This document shows positions 1 to 8,698 of a stretch of DNA of 36,635 nucleotides, piece by piece. Numbering within the stretch: the first letter of the stretch is position 1; each line of letters starts with the position of its first letter. Both the position numbers and the translations under genes were made by a program. Source of the stretch: Clostridia bacterium (GTDB lineage: Bacteria > Bacillota > Clostridia > Christensenellales > CAG-138); NCBI GenBank assembly GCA_030527115.1, contig JAUNBM010000019.1, positions 1-36,635 of the forward strand. The letters run 5' to 3'. Below the pieces are notes generated by a model that searched no databases, was not told the DNA's origin, and saw nothing but the letters and a program-made list of their open reading frames with translations.

Positions 1-68
1 CCACGGCGTCCTTCCCTCAGCTTGATTTGCGCAGAAAAACTTGACACGAACGGCGTTTGCAAAAAATG

Positions 69-97
69 TTGCGTAAGCCGCTATTTCCTGTTATAAT
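69..97 (+). promoter_or_regulatory. Promoter of the PAP2 gene, probably giving a leaderless mRNA
   Basis: A perfect -10 box TATAAT (92-97) lies 17 bp after a weak -35 (TTGCGT, 69-74). Only six bases separate the -10 box from the ATG at 104. Transcription normally starts about 6-7 nt after the -10 box, so the mRNA would begin at or next to the start codon. No Shine-Dalgarno sequence precedes the ATG. The perfect TTGACA at 41-46 is too far from this -10 box to serve as its -35. Confidence 0.55.
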
Positions 98-103
98 GAC
101 CGC

Positions 104-799
104 ATGAGTTTTCTTAAAGCTTTATTTAAGCAAGTAGATAAGTACTTGATTGGACTGGTAATAGCCACCGTGCTACAAACCGTAGTGTTTTTTACGGTAG
201 GCAATCTTTCCGATAATGCGCATGTGGTCTGGTGCGGCATGGACGATTATATCCCGTTCGTTCCGGTTTTTGCCATACCCTATGTGCTGTGGTTCGGCTA
301 TATCGCCGTGGGGCTGATCTCTTTCTGGCTCTTTAGACGGAGGAGCGAGCGGGATCATCGGGAGTTTGTCAGAACCATGTGGGTTTTGGGGCTCGGACTC
401 ATCTATTGCACGATATTCTATATTATAGTCCCGACAAGGATTCCCTATGCGGCAAAGCCGGTAGTTGCCGATGACGGCAAGTTTTTGTCATGGTTGCTCG
501 AGGTGGTCTATGGAAACAACGTGGCAAACAATGCGCTTCCGAGCGAACATTGCTATGTTTCGATGGCGCTGTGCCTGGGATTTTGGCGCGCACCCGCGCT
601 CATGGCAAGCAAGCACCGGTTCTGGGTGCTTCCCGCTTGCACGCTCCTGTCGCTGTCGATATGCGCCGCCACCGTGCTTATAAAACAGCATTCGATACTC
701 GACTTCTTTGCCTCGCTGATGCTGTTCGTGGTTATCTGCCTGATAGTATACCGGATTCCCTGGGGCAGGACGAACTCAAAGGAACAGCCCGCTAAATAG
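104..799 (+). CDS. PAP2-superfamily membrane phosphatase
   Basis: A 231-residue multi-pass membrane protein of the PAP2 (type 2 phosphatidic acid phosphatase / inositol phosphotransferase) superfamily. Two of the family's signature blocks are visible: PSEH at about residues 145-148, and the distal block with a His four residues before an Asp (KQHSILD, about 194-200), which form the phosphohydrolase site. About six hydrophobic segments alternate with short basic loops. Members dephosphorylate lipid phosphates or undecaprenyl pyrophosphate at the outer face of the membrane; the substrate cannot be told from sequence. The classical KxxxxxxRP block is not obvious, which favours the inositolphosphotransferase-like branch. 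It appears to be transcribed alone, between its own promoter and a terminator. No ribosome binding site precedes the ATG, in keeping with a leaderless transcript. Confidence 0.8.
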   Translation: MSFLKALFKQVDKYLIGLVIATVLQTVVFFTVGNLSDNAHVVWCGMDDYIPFVPVFAIPYVLWFGYIAVGLISFWLFRRRSERDHREFVRTMWVLGLGLIYCTIFYIIVPTRIPYAAKPVVADDGKFLSWLLEVVYGNNVANNALPSEHCYVSMALCLGFWRAPALMASKHRFWVLPACTLLSLSICAATVLIKQHSILDFFASLMLFVVICLIVYRIPWGRTNSKEQPAK

Positions 800-822
800 A
801 AGTCCGGCGCACCGCGTTTTTA

Positions 823-860
823 GCCTCCTTCCGCCCTATGGCGGGCAGGGGGCTTTTTTT
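823..860 (+). terminator. Rho-independent terminator after the PAP2 gene
   Basis: A GC-rich inverted repeat (about 823-836 pairing with 840-853, with some G-U pairs and one mismatch) runs directly into seven T residues (854-860). Confidence 0.8.
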
Positions 861-938
861 CGCTCGCATTCCGGCGGCGGATTTTGGAGGATTCATAGTA
901 AAGTTACAAATGCTACGCTTTTAATCCGCGCCAAAACC

Positions 939-967
939 TTGTTGTCCGCCCGATTCGGTGGTATAAT
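939..967 (+). promoter_or_regulatory. Sigma-A-type promoter of the anchored protein / M15 peptidase pair
   Basis: TTGTTG (939-944), a 17-bp spacer and a perfect TATAAT (962-967). A second TATAAT follows at 971-976. The leader to the ATG at 1038 is about 60 nt. Confidence 0.6.
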
Positions 968-1037
968 TCATATAATGGTGAGTTGTAGGGCCTTGAGGTT
1001 CTTTTAACGTCGGGGGCTTGAATGCGAAGGAGAGGCA

Positions 1038-1862
1038 ATGGAATACGGAAAAAAGAAGATTAGAATCGAACTCATACTCTTGATCGTTGCGGTAGTCTGC
1101 ATATTAACGGCGGTTATCGCCGCGATAGCCGTATCCGGCGGCGGAGAGGACGAGCCCGAGCCCTCGCCCGCCTCGGCCGAACCCAGCTTCACACCCGCGC
1201 CCACGCCTACGCCCTCGCCCGTGCCGCTCACCCCTGAGACCCCGGTTGTTGCGGACTTGGACATCTATGAGGATATCATCTTCCCCGAAGAACCCTTGGA
1301 TCTCTATATTGGGGAGACGGGACTGGTTTTGCAGGGGATTTTGAGCTATACCGGCAACTACCTTGAGGACGGTTCGGATTCGCCCGTTCAGGGGGTCTGC
1401 GCAATCAAGCTTTTAAACGATTCGGGCAAGGATATAAGCTACGCCACCCTGCAGTTTGCGGATCAGCTCGGGCGCGAACTATCCTTCACGTTCTCAAATC
1501 TGCCCGACGGCTGGAGCATAATCGTGCTGGAAGCCGAAAAATCCTTCTATATGAACGATATGATGCTGTCCTTGGCGGGACAGCTAATTTCCGACGAGCC
1601 GCTCGATTTAATGCCTTCCGAAATATATATCGAGGACGGCGGTGATAACAGCCTCATAGTTCGCAATATTTCGGACGCGGACTTTTCAAATCTGCGCTTC
1701 CATTATAAATATCTCTACGACAGCGAAACCCTTCTCGGCGGCATCTCCTACTCTTGCAGGGTGGGCGAGCTTATAATGGGGGCGGCAGTTTCCGTGGCTC
1801 CGACAAGGTATGTGTCGGGCGGATGCCGCGTCGTGAGAATCTTTGACGGAGATGGAGAATGA
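1038..1862 (+). CDS. Membrane-anchored extracellular protein of unknown function
   Basis: A 274-residue protein I do not recognise. A short basic N-terminus (KKKIR) leads into one hydrophobic segment at about residues 9-33 that ends without an evident signal peptidase site, so it is probably a type II anchor. Next come an acidic and Pro/Thr/Ser-rich linker (about 37-75) and a globular, beta-rich extracellular domain (about 85-270). The start is clear: AAGGAG lies 5 nt before the ATG. The stop overlaps the start of the next gene as ATGA, so the two proteins are probably made in coupled amounts and may act together at the cell surface. The linker resembles those of SpoIIP and of the lipoprotein at 25962. 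Confidence 0.75.
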   Translation: MEYGKKKIRIELILLIVAVVCILTAVIAAIAVSGGGEDEPEPSPASAEPSFTPAPTPTPSPVPLTPETPVVADLDIYEDIIFPEEPLDLYIGETGLVLQGILSYTGNYLEDGSDSPVQGVCAIKLLNDSGKDISYATLQFADQLGRELSFTFSNLPDGWSIIVLEAEKSFYMNDMMLSLAGQLISDEPLDLMPSEIYIEDGGDNSLIVRNISDADFSNLRFHYKYLYDSETLLGGISYSCRVGELIMGAAVSVAPTRYVSGGCRVVRIFDGDGE

Positions 1863-4510
1863 AAATTCTGATGAAAAAACTTTTGTCGCTGTTGCTTATA
1901 ATTTGCGTATTGCTCCCCCTGCTTCCCGCTTCTGCGGAGGACGGAGCTTATTTGCTCGGCGATGCGGACTGCGACGGCACGGTTTCCTCCGCCGACGCTT
2001 CGATTATACTCAGGCATCTTGTGAGATTATCCGAACTTAGCGAACAGGGGCGGCTTAACGCCGACGTCAATGAGGACGGCTCGGTTTCCGCCGCCGACTC
2101 CTCCGCAATTTTGCGGTATATCGTCCGCCTCGACTCCCTGCCGCCCTCCGGACAGGTGATCGTTCATCCGAGCGTGCCGAAGATTGAGTTTGAGAGCGCC
2201 TCTTTGACCCTTGCCCTCGGAAGTAGCGTCCTCCTGAGCTATACCTATGAGATGGAGGAGCTTCCGGCTATCGCGTGGACGTCCTCCGACAGCGGAATCG
2301 TCTCCGTGGACTCGAACGGCCTCGTAACCGGGCTGTCGGTGGGAACTGCCGTGATAAGCGCCAGGCCGGAAGGCGGCGTGTCCTCGTCCGTTTCGGTGAC
2401 TGTGGAGGAGGCTCTGCCCCAGATAAGCTTTATAAACGCCTCGTTCCCCGAATCGGGGGCGCAGTATCAGCTTGGAACGGGCTTTGCGCCCGAAGGGACG
2501 ATAGTCTCCGATTCCCCGATTCTTGCAATCAGTTGTCAAATCTATGACTTTGAGAGCCGGCAATCCGTCGCCTCCTCCTATGTCGGCTATCAGTCCGAAC
2601 AGAATGTGCGCGTCTATCGCATCGAGGGCGACGGCTCGCTGATAAGCGCATTGAAGCTGAAAACCCTGTCCTCCGGGCCAAAGCGCCTGATATTGAGCTG
2701 TACCAGCGCCGAGGGGACGCTGGAGCTGTATCGTTGCAGTTTTACCGTCGTCGATGGAGTCTCCACCCTCCGTCCGGTCGAAACGGCGTCCGTGTCGAAC
2801 GAGAACGGCCGCTTCGTCCTCTATTCCTCCGACGCCGGCTGGGAGGAGGCGCAGGCATGGACGCGGCTGAACGGCGGCTCGCTTGCCATAGTTGCAACCC
2901 GAACCGAAAACGGCATCGTCAGCAACCTCGCGTCAAATGCCAAGCTGGACTGCTATCTCGGCGCATCAAAGGGCGCGGGCGGCTGGTCGTGGGTTCAAAA
3001 TGAGCCGTTCATCTATACCAACTGGGCGGCGGGCTATGATGAAAGCTCCGTCCTGCCCGGCTATCTGACGCTTATCGGGAGCGGGGAACAGAGCGGAAAG
3101 TGGACTGCCGCGACCGCCTCCGAAAAGCTCGGCGCATTTATCGCCGAATACCCGCTTATCACGCTAAAGGTGGTTCAAAACAAGCAACAATACGAGCTTA
3201 ACGAGAAGTTCAACGCCGCCTCGGATATCAGCGTTTATGCCGTATACGCGGACGGCACGGAAACGCCCGTGTCCAACTACAGCCTGTCAGATACGGTTTT
3301 AAACAGCGAGGGCAGGAAGGTCATCGCGGTGCGTTACGGAAGCGTTCAGGCGGTATTTACCGCGCTGGTGGGCACGGATGCGGTTTTGGAGGGAATCTGG
3401 TTTGAACAATGCGAGCATCTTCCGCTCCCGCAGGATAACGAAACCCTCTACTATGAAACCCCCTTCAATCTGCACGGAACGGTTCACAGCACCGAGCCGC
3501 TGTCCAAGGTTATCTTAACGATAGAGCATGAGTCCTCCAGCTCAAGCCGGTATCCCTATGTAACAACTGCCAGCTTCAGCGCCGCCGACGAGCTGTATGC
3601 CTACGATTTAAATACCGCTCTTGCGAGCGAGGAGCTTTCCTTCAACAATACCGTGAAATTCCAAAATCTTGAGACGGGCAACCATAGCTACAGGCTGGAG
3701 GCGGTCGTTTTTGGCAGTACCGAGCGGGTGTTGCTGGCAAGCGGAACTTTTCGCATAGTCAGGGCGGGTTCAACGCGACAGCTCACCTGGCGCAACTTTG
3801 GGCATAACTACGAACAGGTGCTGGAATTTTTCGACGGAGATACCTCGCAGTTCCTGTTCACCTATTCCTTCGGGGAGGGCCGCTATATCAATATCAGCTC
3901 CGAATGGAAGCGGAAGTATCTTACCACAACGCCGGGGTATAACGGCCGCACCTGGGAGGTTCACAAAAAGTCCGTGTCCTACTATGAGGAGGCGCTCAAC
4001 TACCTCAATACCGTCTATCTCCGCGTCCACGGAACCAATGGGGACAGCGGGGTTATCAAGCTCGGTACGCTGGTCAACGAGCAGAGCGGGCCGCAGGTTT
4101 CGCGGTATCAGACCGGCAACAAGATTATCAGCCACCATGCGTTCGGGACGGCTATCGACATCAATCCGAGCATGAAGCCCAACGAAAATGCGCTCTCGAA
4201 TCAGTCGCTGATAAAATTCGAGGTGGGTTCGTGTTTGACCTATAACGGAATCCTCTTTGACGGAACGCGCTATTACTACGATTTTACTTACAGCGGCGCA
4301 TATACGAGCCGGCTGAAGCGGGTCCCCGAGTCGATTATCAACTACCTCATCTATGAGCTTGCCTTTTTCCGCGCAGGCTTCCGCTGGGGTTGTTATTTCG
4401 ATCATACCTCGGACGCCATGCACTATACGCTGATGGAATCGAGCATGGAGAGCCATGAGCCCGAATACGGCGGGCTTAGAAAAGTTTACAGCTATATAGA
4501 GGGGGAATAG
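1859..4510 (+). CDS. Secreted dockerin / Ig-like / lectin-like / M15 peptidase protein
   Basis: An 883-residue exported protein. It has a classical signal peptide (probable cleavage after ASA at 26), then a type I dockerin (about 33-97) with two calcium-loop/helix repeats (GDADCDG... and ADVNEDG...). A BIG2 Ig-like domain follows (about 108-185), then a beta domain (about 190-300), then a C-type-lectin-like domain (about 310-430) with the WxW, YxNW and GKW landmarks but without the usual disulfide cysteines. Next are a second Ig-like domain (about 435-505) and a beta domain resembling the first (about 510-635). The C-terminus is an M15 (VanY/DacB-like) D-Ala-D-Ala carboxypeptidase domain with metal ligands in HHAFGTAID (H760, D767) and DAMHY (H855). 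It probably trims peptidoglycan stem peptides outside the cell. A dockerin normally docks onto a cohesin scaffold; none is in the window. Translation is coupled to the gene before it by ATGA. Confidence 0.85.
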   Translation: MKILMKKLLSLLLIICVLLPLLPASAEDGAYLLGDADCDGTVSSADASIILRHLVRLSELSEQGRLNADVNEDGSVSAADSSAILRYIVRLDSLPPSGQVIVHPSVPKIEFESASLTLALGSSVLLSYTYEMEELPAIAWTSSDSGIVSVDSNGLVTGLSVGTAVISARPEGGVSSSVSVTVEEALPQISFINASFPESGAQYQLGTGFAPEGTIVSDSPILAISCQIYDFESRQSVASSYVGYQSEQNVRVYRIEGDGSLISALKLKTLSSGPKRLILSCTSAEGTLELYRCSFTVVDGVSTLRPVETASVSNENGRFVLYSSDAGWEEAQAWTRLNGGSLAIVATRTENGIVSNLASNAKLDCYLGASKGAGGWSWVQNEPFIYTNWAAGYDESSVLPGYLTLIGSGEQSGKWTAATASEKLGAFIAEYPLITLKVVQNKQQYELNEKFNAASDISVYAVYADGTETPVSNYSLSDTVLNSEGRKVIAVRYGSVQAVFTALVGTDAVLEGIWFEQCEHLPLPQDNETLYYETPFNLHGTVHSTEPLSKVILTIEHESSSSSRYPYVTTASFSAADELYAYDLNTALASEELSFNNTVKFQNLETGNHSYRLEAVVFGSTERVLLASGTFRIVRAGSTRQLTWRNFGHNYEQVLEFFDGDTSQFLFTYSFGEGRYINISSEWKRKYLTTTPGYNGRTWEVHKKSVSYYEEALNYLNTVYLRVHGTNGDSGVIKLGTLVNEQSGPQVSRYQTGNKIISHHAFGTAIDINPSMKPNENALSNQSLIKFEVGSCLTYNGILFDGTRYYYDFTYSGAYTSRLKRVPESIINYLIYELAFFRAGFRWGCYFDHTSDAMHYTLMESSMESHEPEYGGLRKVYSYIEGE

Positions 4511-4537
4511 CCGGGGCTAAGGCTTTGGCAAAGCATT

Positions 4538-6016
4538 ATGCGACAGGGTTTTGACAATCAAAAGTATCTGAAGGTGCAGTCGAGCCACATTTCGGAGCGA
4601 ATCGGTCAGTTCGGCAAGCTGTATCTGGAGTTTGGCGGCAAGCTCTTTGACGACTATCACGCCAGCCGCGTGCTGTTGGGCTTCGCGCCCGATTCCAAGA
4701 TGCAGATGTTGCGCGAGCTGAAGGACGAGGCCGAGGTGCTGGTCGTAGTAAACGCCTGTGACATCGAGTCGAACAAGCTGCGCTCCGACTATGGAATAAC
4801 CTATGAACTCGACGTTTTGAGGATAATCGACACCTTCCGTGCCGCGGATATGCAGGTTTGCGGGGTGGTGATAACCCGCTATGCCGAACAGCCCGCCGCC
4901 CGCGCCTTTGCCGAACGGCTTTCAAATTTGGGCGTGCGCTCCTATTTTCACTATTCCATCCCGGACTATCCCACCAATATCCCGCTCATAATGAGCGCGG
5001 ACGGCTATGGCAAGAATGATTTTGTCGAGACGGACAGGCGGCTGGTCGTCGTAACGGCGCCCGGGCCGGGGAGCGGCAAGATGGCGGTCTGCCTCTCCCA
5101 GATATATCACGAGCATCTTCGCGGGGTGAAGGCGGGCTATGCAAAGTTTGAAACCTTCCCCGTTTGGAATCTTCCGCTCCGTCACCCGGTTAATCTGGCG
5201 TATGAGGCGGCGACTGCCGATCTCAACGACGTAAACTCCATCGACCCCTTCCACCTCGAAGCCTATGGACAGACGGCGGTTAATTACAACCGCGATATCG
5301 AGATCTTCCCCGTTTTGGACGCGATGTTCAAGGAGGTCTGGGGCGAGAGCCCCTATAAGTCGCCCACCGATATGGGCGTGAATATGGCGGGCTTTTGCAT
5401 CTTCGACGACGAGGCGATAGAGCAGGCCGCCAATGCGGAGATAATCCGGCGGTATCTCGGGGAGGTTTGCGCTCAAAAGCGGGGGCTGTCCAACCGGGAG
5501 CGAGTAAACAAGCTCTATCTGCTGATGAAGCAGGCCAACCTTGAGGTGTTCGACCGCTCCGTGGTCGCGCCGGCGCTCAACCGGGAAGCGGACGCGGGGG
5601 TTCCCGCCGCCTCGATAGATCTGGGCGACGGCAGGATAATCACGGGTAAGAGTTCCCATCTGCTCGATGCGGTCGCCGCCATGCTCCTGAACGCGCTGAA
5701 AGCGCTCGGCGGCATCCCCGACGAGATTTTGCTCCTTTCGCCGGTCGTAATCGAGCCTATGCAAAGGCTCAAGCGGGACATCCTGCTCAGCGAGGACGAC
5801 AGCCTTCATGCGGACGAGATCCTGCTCGCGCTATCCATATGCGCGGCGACGAACCCGCTGGCGGATTTGGCGCAGAACCAGATTCCCAAGTTGCGCGGCA
5901 TGGATATACACACCACCGTTATGCCGTCGGCCTCGGATTTGGCGCTGTTTCGCAAGCTGAATTTACAGGTGACGAGCGAACCCAGGCTCAAGTCCGACCG
6001 GCTTTTTTGGGAGTAG
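4538..6016 (+). CDS. DUF1846 (UPF0371) family protein
   Basis: A 492-residue cytoplasmic protein matching the conserved DUF1846/UPF0371 family in full length: the N-terminus GFDNQKYL...SSHISERI, the LYLEFGGKLFDD block, and a P-loop-like APGPGSGKMA at about residues 174-183. The family has known structures but no settled biochemical function; the P-loop-like segment suggests nucleotide binding. It begins 27 bp after the M15 peptidase gene. The start is chosen by the family N-terminus, because there is no good ribosome binding site at normal distance (AAGG lies 15 nt upstream). A hairpin follows the stop codon. Confidence 0.85.
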   Translation: MRQGFDNQKYLKVQSSHISERIGQFGKLYLEFGGKLFDDYHASRVLLGFAPDSKMQMLRELKDEAEVLVVVNACDIESNKLRSDYGITYELDVLRIIDTFRAADMQVCGVVITRYAEQPAARAFAERLSNLGVRSYFHYSIPDYPTNIPLIMSADGYGKNDFVETDRRLVVVTAPGPGSGKMAVCLSQIYHEHLRGVKAGYAKFETFPVWNLPLRHPVNLAYEAATADLNDVNSIDPFHLEAYGQTAVNYNRDIEIFPVLDAMFKEVWGESPYKSPTDMGVNMAGFCIFDDEAIEQAANAEIIRRYLGEVCAQKRGLSNRERVNKLYLLMKQANLEVFDRSVVAPALNREADAGVPAASIDLGDGRIITGKSSHLLDAVAAMLLNALKALGGIPDEILLLSPVVIEPMQRLKRDILLSEDDSLHADEILLALSICAATNPLADLAQNQIPKLRGMDIHTTVMPSASDLALFRKLNLQVTSEPRLKSDRLFWE

Positions 6017-6065
6017 CCCGCCTTAGCTCTCGAAAGCTAAGAGTACGGGCGGAAAAGCCCGTTTT
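6016..6065 (+). terminator. Hairpins after the DUF1846 gene: probable terminator with a competing fold
   Basis: ACGGGC (6045-6050) pairs with GCCCGT (6057-6062) and is followed by a short T run, a weak intrinsic terminator. The same CGGGC can instead pair with GCCCG at 6016-6020, enclosing an internal stem CTTAGCT/AGCTAAG (6022-6028 with 6035-6041). The two folds exclude each other. Confidence 0.5.
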
Positions 6066-6109
6066 AGAGAATATGAGCTTGGGCATGAATACAAAAAGGA
6101 GAAACAACC

Positions 6110-6763
6110 GTGACCGAACTTGAAGCCGTAAAACTCCGGCATTCCGTGCGAAAATATCTCAATAAGCCTTTAAGCTCCGAAACGCTGGAGGCGATCAAGG
6201 AAAGGGTCGCGCTCTGCAACCGCGAGAGCGGGCTGGCAGTTGAGCTGAACACCGACGAGAAGGGGGCGTTCGGCGGGTTTAAGGCGAAATACGGCGGCTT
6301 TGAAAACGTCAGGTATTATCTGGCGGTCAAGGGGCTTCCCTCGCCCGATCTCTATGAGCGGGCGGGATATTACGGCGAACAGCTCGTGCTGTTTATTCAG
6401 CGGCTGGGACTGAACACCTGCTGGTCGGCGGGTTCGCATTCCAAAAGGAACTGCCCCGTCCCCGAGGGGGAAAAGCTCGTTTGCACCATCGCGCTGGGCT
6501 ATGGACAAACTCAGGGCAAGGAGCGCCGCTCGAAGCCGCTGTCCGCGCTGTACCGCGCCGATATCGAGCCGCCCGCCTGGTTTTTAAGCGGCGTTGAGGC
6601 GGCGGCGCTCGCGCCTACGGCCATCAATCAGCAACGCTTCCGCTTCGTTCTCGAAAGCGGACGGGTTCGCCTGGAGGACAGGGGCGGCCCGTTTTCAAAA
6701 ATTGACTTAGGAATAGTGCGATATCACTTTGAGCTGGGGTCGGGAAAAACCCTCGATCCCTGA
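6110..6763 (+). CDS. Nitroreductase-family protein (TM1586-like)
   Basis: A 217-residue protein of the FMN-dependent nitroreductase superfamily, closest by eye to the TM1586-type branch found in anaerobes. The N-terminal RHSVRKY is the usual flavin phosphate-binding segment. The region ERAGYYGEQLVLFIQRLGLNTCW and the C-terminal LAPTAINQQRFRF also follow the family pattern. Members reduce nitro compounds, quinones or flavins using NAD(P)H; the physiological substrate is unknown. The start is GTG at 6110, fixed by AAAAAGGAGA (6092-6101). It follows the weak terminator after DUF1846, so it may be partly cotranscribed. It converges on the ABC operon. Confidence 0.8.
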   Translation: MTELEAVKLRHSVRKYLNKPLSSETLEAIKERVALCNRESGLAVELNTDEKGAFGGFKAKYGGFENVRYYLAVKGLPSPDLYERAGYYGEQLVLFIQRLGLNTCWSAGSHSKRNCPVPEGEKLVCTIALGYGQTQGKERRSKPLSALYRADIEPPAWFLSGVEAAALAPTAINQQRFRFVLESGRVRLEDRGGPFSKIDLGIVRYHFELGSGKTLDP

Positions 6764-6818
6764 CGGCTGATGCGGCGGGGAAAAGGCGATTAAATTTTCG
6801 GCACAGGCTTCAGCCGGC

Positions 6819-7481
6819 TCACAGCTTACTTAGAATACCGCTCACGAGGCGGTATTTTTCATCGGCTTTTTCGGCAATCTCGGAATCGTGCGTAACCACG
6901 ATCACGGTGGCGTTCCGCTCGCGGGAGAGGGCGATAAGCAACGCCATGATGGCGTGCGCATTTTCCTCGTCGAGATTTCCCGTCGGCTCGTCGGCTACTA
7001 TGAGCGGGTATTTTCCGGCGAGACAGCGGGCTATCGCCACGCGCTGTTGCTCGCCTCCGGAGAGCCTGCCGGGCAAACGATGGTAGAGTTCCTCCGAGAG
7101 CCCCACGGCTTCCAGGCAGGCGCGGGCTTCCGTTCGGGCTTTTGCGCGATCCAAATCGCCCAGCTCAAGCGGATAACAGACGTTCTCAAGCACGGTTCGC
7201 GTTTGAAAGAGGAGGAAGGATTGCGAGACGATCCCCGCCTCGTGGCGGCGGTACTCCGTCAGCCGGCTTTTTTGCAGTTCCTGCCCGTCCCAGAGAATCT
7301 TCCCCTCGGGTGCGGAGTCGAAGCCGGCTATGAGGTGAAGCAGGGTGCTTTTTCCCGCGCCCGAACGACCGCGTATGGAGCTGACCGTTCCCGCGCTAAA
7401 GACGGCGTTGCAACCGTCCAAAACCCACCGCTTGCTCCTGCGGTAGCGGTAGCGCACATTGTCCAATATCAGTTCTGCCAT
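6819..7481 (-). CDS. ABC transporter ATP-binding protein, MacB/LolD type
   Basis: A 220-residue ATPase with all the standard motifs: Walker A GRSGAGKST (about 38-46), Q-loop IVSQSFLLF, signature LSGGEQQR (about 140-147), Walker B LIVADEPTGNLD, and the switch His in VVTHDSE. The length and ADEPTGNLD wording are typical of the MacB/LolD/FtsE group that drives FtsX-type permeases. The start is taken at ATG 7481, because GGAGG sits 8 nt before it; a TTG five codons upstream would overlap that site. It is the last gene of a three-gene operon, 17 bp after the 7499-8686 permease. Systems of this class move lipids, peptides or antibiotics, or act by mechanotransmission, rather than classic import. 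Confidence 0.92.
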   Translation of the reverse strand: MAELILDNVRYRYRRSKRWVLDGCNAVFSAGTVSSIRGRSGAGKSTLLHLIAGFDSAPEGKILWDGQELQKSRLTEYRRHEAGIVSQSFLLFQTRTVLENVCYPLELGDLDRAKARTEARACLEAVGLSEELYHRLPGRLSGGEQQRVAIARCLAGKYPLIVADEPTGNLDEENAHAIMALLIALSRERNATVIVVTHDSEIAEKADEKYRLVSGILSKL

Positions 7482-7498
7482 GCTCTTTACCTCCAAAA

Positions 7499-8686
7499 TT
7501 ATTCGTTGCGGCTGCGGGATTGATACAGTTTAATCAGCCCGCCGCCTCCAAACAGCCATACCGTAAGCCAGGCGAGGGGCGGCAGGGGCAGGCTCAAGGC
7601 GAGGGACAGCCCCGCCTGTTTAAGCGCACCGCCGGCTTCCAGCCCCAAAAGACTGCAAACGAGCAATGCCAGCCCCGTAAGCGCGATTCCGGGGAGCATT
7701 CCAAGCAGGATTAGCCCCCATTCCGCGCCCATCGCGACAATGCGGCGCTCCCCAAAGACGAGCCTTATCACCAGATCGTTTTGACGGGACAGTGCGAGCA
7801 ATATTGCCAGCAGGGCGCAACCTGCCATTAGCGCCAGTTGCAGAAGCGGGAGGAGGGTGCTCTGCGTTTGAATCCGTTGCTCGAGCGGCCCGACGGCGTT
7901 TTGCAGTACGCGGCTGTCGCTGTACAGGACGAAGTCGGTCGTATTTCCGAGAGCGGTCTGCAAAGTCGCCTGCGCTTGAACATAGTTCCGGTTATGCTCG
8001 GGGTTAAGCGTAAAGGCAAACTCCGTGTAGTGTTGCCAAAGCCTTTCCATGTCGTCGCTGTACAGAAAAGCCTCGCGCCCTGAAAACAGCGCGTCGGGAA
8101 CTATCACGGATTCGGAGAAGGTAACGTTTCCGCTCGATTCATATACGCCGGCAATCGTCAGCGTCAGCGTTGGGGCTTGGGGTTCGATAACAAAGTTTAT
8201 CCGGCAGGGGACGATGAAAAGCTCGTCGCCCGGCGCGAGCCCATAGTTTTGAGCGAGGCCGCTCTCCATGAGGCAGAGGTCTGACGAGGCGTCGAAAGCG
8301 GCGGAGTCATAGCCTTCGCCGTATTCCACGCTCAGCTGGCGGTTCTGATCAAAGACGTCCGAACTGCTAACGCCATAGGCGGTTTGAAAGGCGATTACGC
8401 CGTCGCCGGAGGCGGTGAGGACGGGGCAGTTTCGCTCGGTGTAGACGTTCTGGGCAAGCCCCGTGTCCATAACGGCGCGCGCCCGCGAAAGCGGCAGTTC
8501 CAGTCCCGCCGGAGCGGAGGTTCCGGGCAGAACGCGGAGCTGGATGCGGGTATTCTCATACATCTCGTCCACCGTGCGCCGGTTTTGCGCCATGTTCTCG
8601 CTAAACAAGAGGGTGAGCGCGACGCCCAAGAGCAAAAGCAGGGCGTAAACGGCGGGGAGCAAGGGTTTTCGGAACAGCTGTTTCAT
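7499..8686 (-). CDS. ABC transporter permease, FtsX type (shorter half)
   Basis: A 395-residue membrane protein with the type VII ABC permease layout: one N-terminal helix (about 9-29), a large extracellular domain (about 30-280), and three C-terminal helices (about 283-303, 323-350 and 355-388) forming the FtsX domain. The helix-linking segment ALSRQNDLVIRLVFGERR, with its charged coupling loop, fits the FtsX family. It lies 12 bp after the first permease gene and 17 bp before the ATPase gene, so the three probably form a heterodimeric permease plus ATPase. The extracellular domain is not one I can assign to a substrate. Confidence 0.82.
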   Translation of the reverse strand: MKQLFRKPLLPAVYALLLLLGVALTLLFSENMAQNRRTVDEMYENTRIQLRVLPGTSAPAGLELPLSRARAVMDTGLAQNVYTERNCPVLTASGDGVIAFQTAYGVSSSDVFDQNRQLSVEYGEGYDSAAFDASSDLCLMESGLAQNYGLAPGDELFIVPCRINFVIEPQAPTLTLTIAGVYESSGNVTFSESVIVPDALFSGREAFLYSDDMERLWQHYTEFAFTLNPEHNRNYVQAQATLQTALGNTTDFVLYSDSRVLQNAVGPLEQRIQTQSTLLPLLQLALMAGCALLAILLALSRQNDLVIRLVFGERRIVAMGAEWGLILLGMLPGIALTGLALLVCSLLGLEAGGALKQAGLSLALSLPLPPLAWLTVWLFGGGGLIKLYQSRSRNE

Positions 8687-8698
8687 ATATTCACCCCC

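Noticed and set aside
41-69. TTGACA at 41-46 as a promoter of its own
   Set aside because: The sequence 17 bp downstream (AAATGT) is a poor -10 box, and the better-supported -10 is at 92-97.
4922-5809. Minus-strand frame of 295 codons
   Set aside because: Antisense shadow of the DUF1846 gene, with no family match and no ribosome binding site.
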